Below are positions 13,387 through 13,389 of a stretch of DNA of 13,389 bases, one piece after another. Each line of letters starts with the position of its first letter. Within the stretch, counting starts at the first letter, position 1. Below the pieces are notes generated by a model, which worked only from the letters and a program-made list of their open reading frames with translations, was not told where the DNA came from and did no database searches. Both the position numbers and the translations under genes were made by a program. The stretch spans positions 1 to 13,389 of the forward strand of contig URZG01000031.1 of NCBI GenBank assembly GCA_900552325.1. The letters are read 5' to 3'. The DNA is from an uncultured Porphyromonadaceae bacterium (GTDB lineage Bacteria > Bacteroidota > Bacteroidia > Bacteroidales > Muribaculaceae).

Positions 13387-13389
13387 TAT

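Overview
This window looks like chromosomal housekeeping sequence from a Bacteroidota bacterium of the order Bacteroidales. A gut Muribaculaceae-type genome is my guess, because coding regions are moderately GC-rich and spacers AT-rich. The evidence for the phylum is the promoter grammar: seven places match or nearly match TTTG-N19/20-TAnnTTTG, the sigma-ABfr consensus known from Bacteroides. Start codons also lack clear Shine-Dalgarno sequences. The protein families point the same way: an HU-CCDC81/SPOR protein, a DUF2520-KdsC-Maf cluster, and a ~940-residue PqqL-like M16 protease.

Layout, left to right. (a) 1-500: the possible tail of an upstream gene, then a small lipoprotein gene with a terminator. 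(b) 414-1109: a long spacer holding a candidate small RNA (about 792-943) and a strong promoter. (c) 1110-4856: a tightly packed five-gene plus-strand unit coding for an HU/SPOR membrane protein, a nitroreductase, a DUF2520 dehydrogenase-like protein, a KdsC-type phosphatase and a Maf nucleotide pyrophosphatase. (d) 4857-5467: a second long spacer with an unusually clear candidate RNA gene (about 4988-5184), with promoter, pseudoknot-capable fold and terminator. Next to it is the nhaD promoter, embedded in nested inverted repeats. (e) 5468-6805: nhaD, a Na+/H+ antiporter, followed by a strong terminator and a 78-residue orphan gene. (f) 7173-7897: a minus-strand RNA island with initiator tRNA-fMet and RNase P RNA (rnpB), each with its own consensus promoter. 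(g) 8100-10278: a SpoU/TrmH RNA methyltransferase and radA, likely co-transcribed. (h) 10451-13282: a secreted two-lobed M16 zinc protease with its own promoter and terminator. A further promoter at the right edge serves a gene outside the window.

Functionally the window is a mosaic of core functions: RNA maturation and modification, translation initiation, DNA recombination and repair, envelope/LPS precursor chemistry, nucleotide pool sanitation, sodium homeostasis and periplasmic proteolysis. I see no CRISPR array, transposase, integrase, toxin-antitoxin pair or defence cluster. The most interesting unexplained content is in the two long spacers: the two candidate RNAs and the repeat-flanked nhaD promoter. 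No database search was possible, so none of these can be called new.
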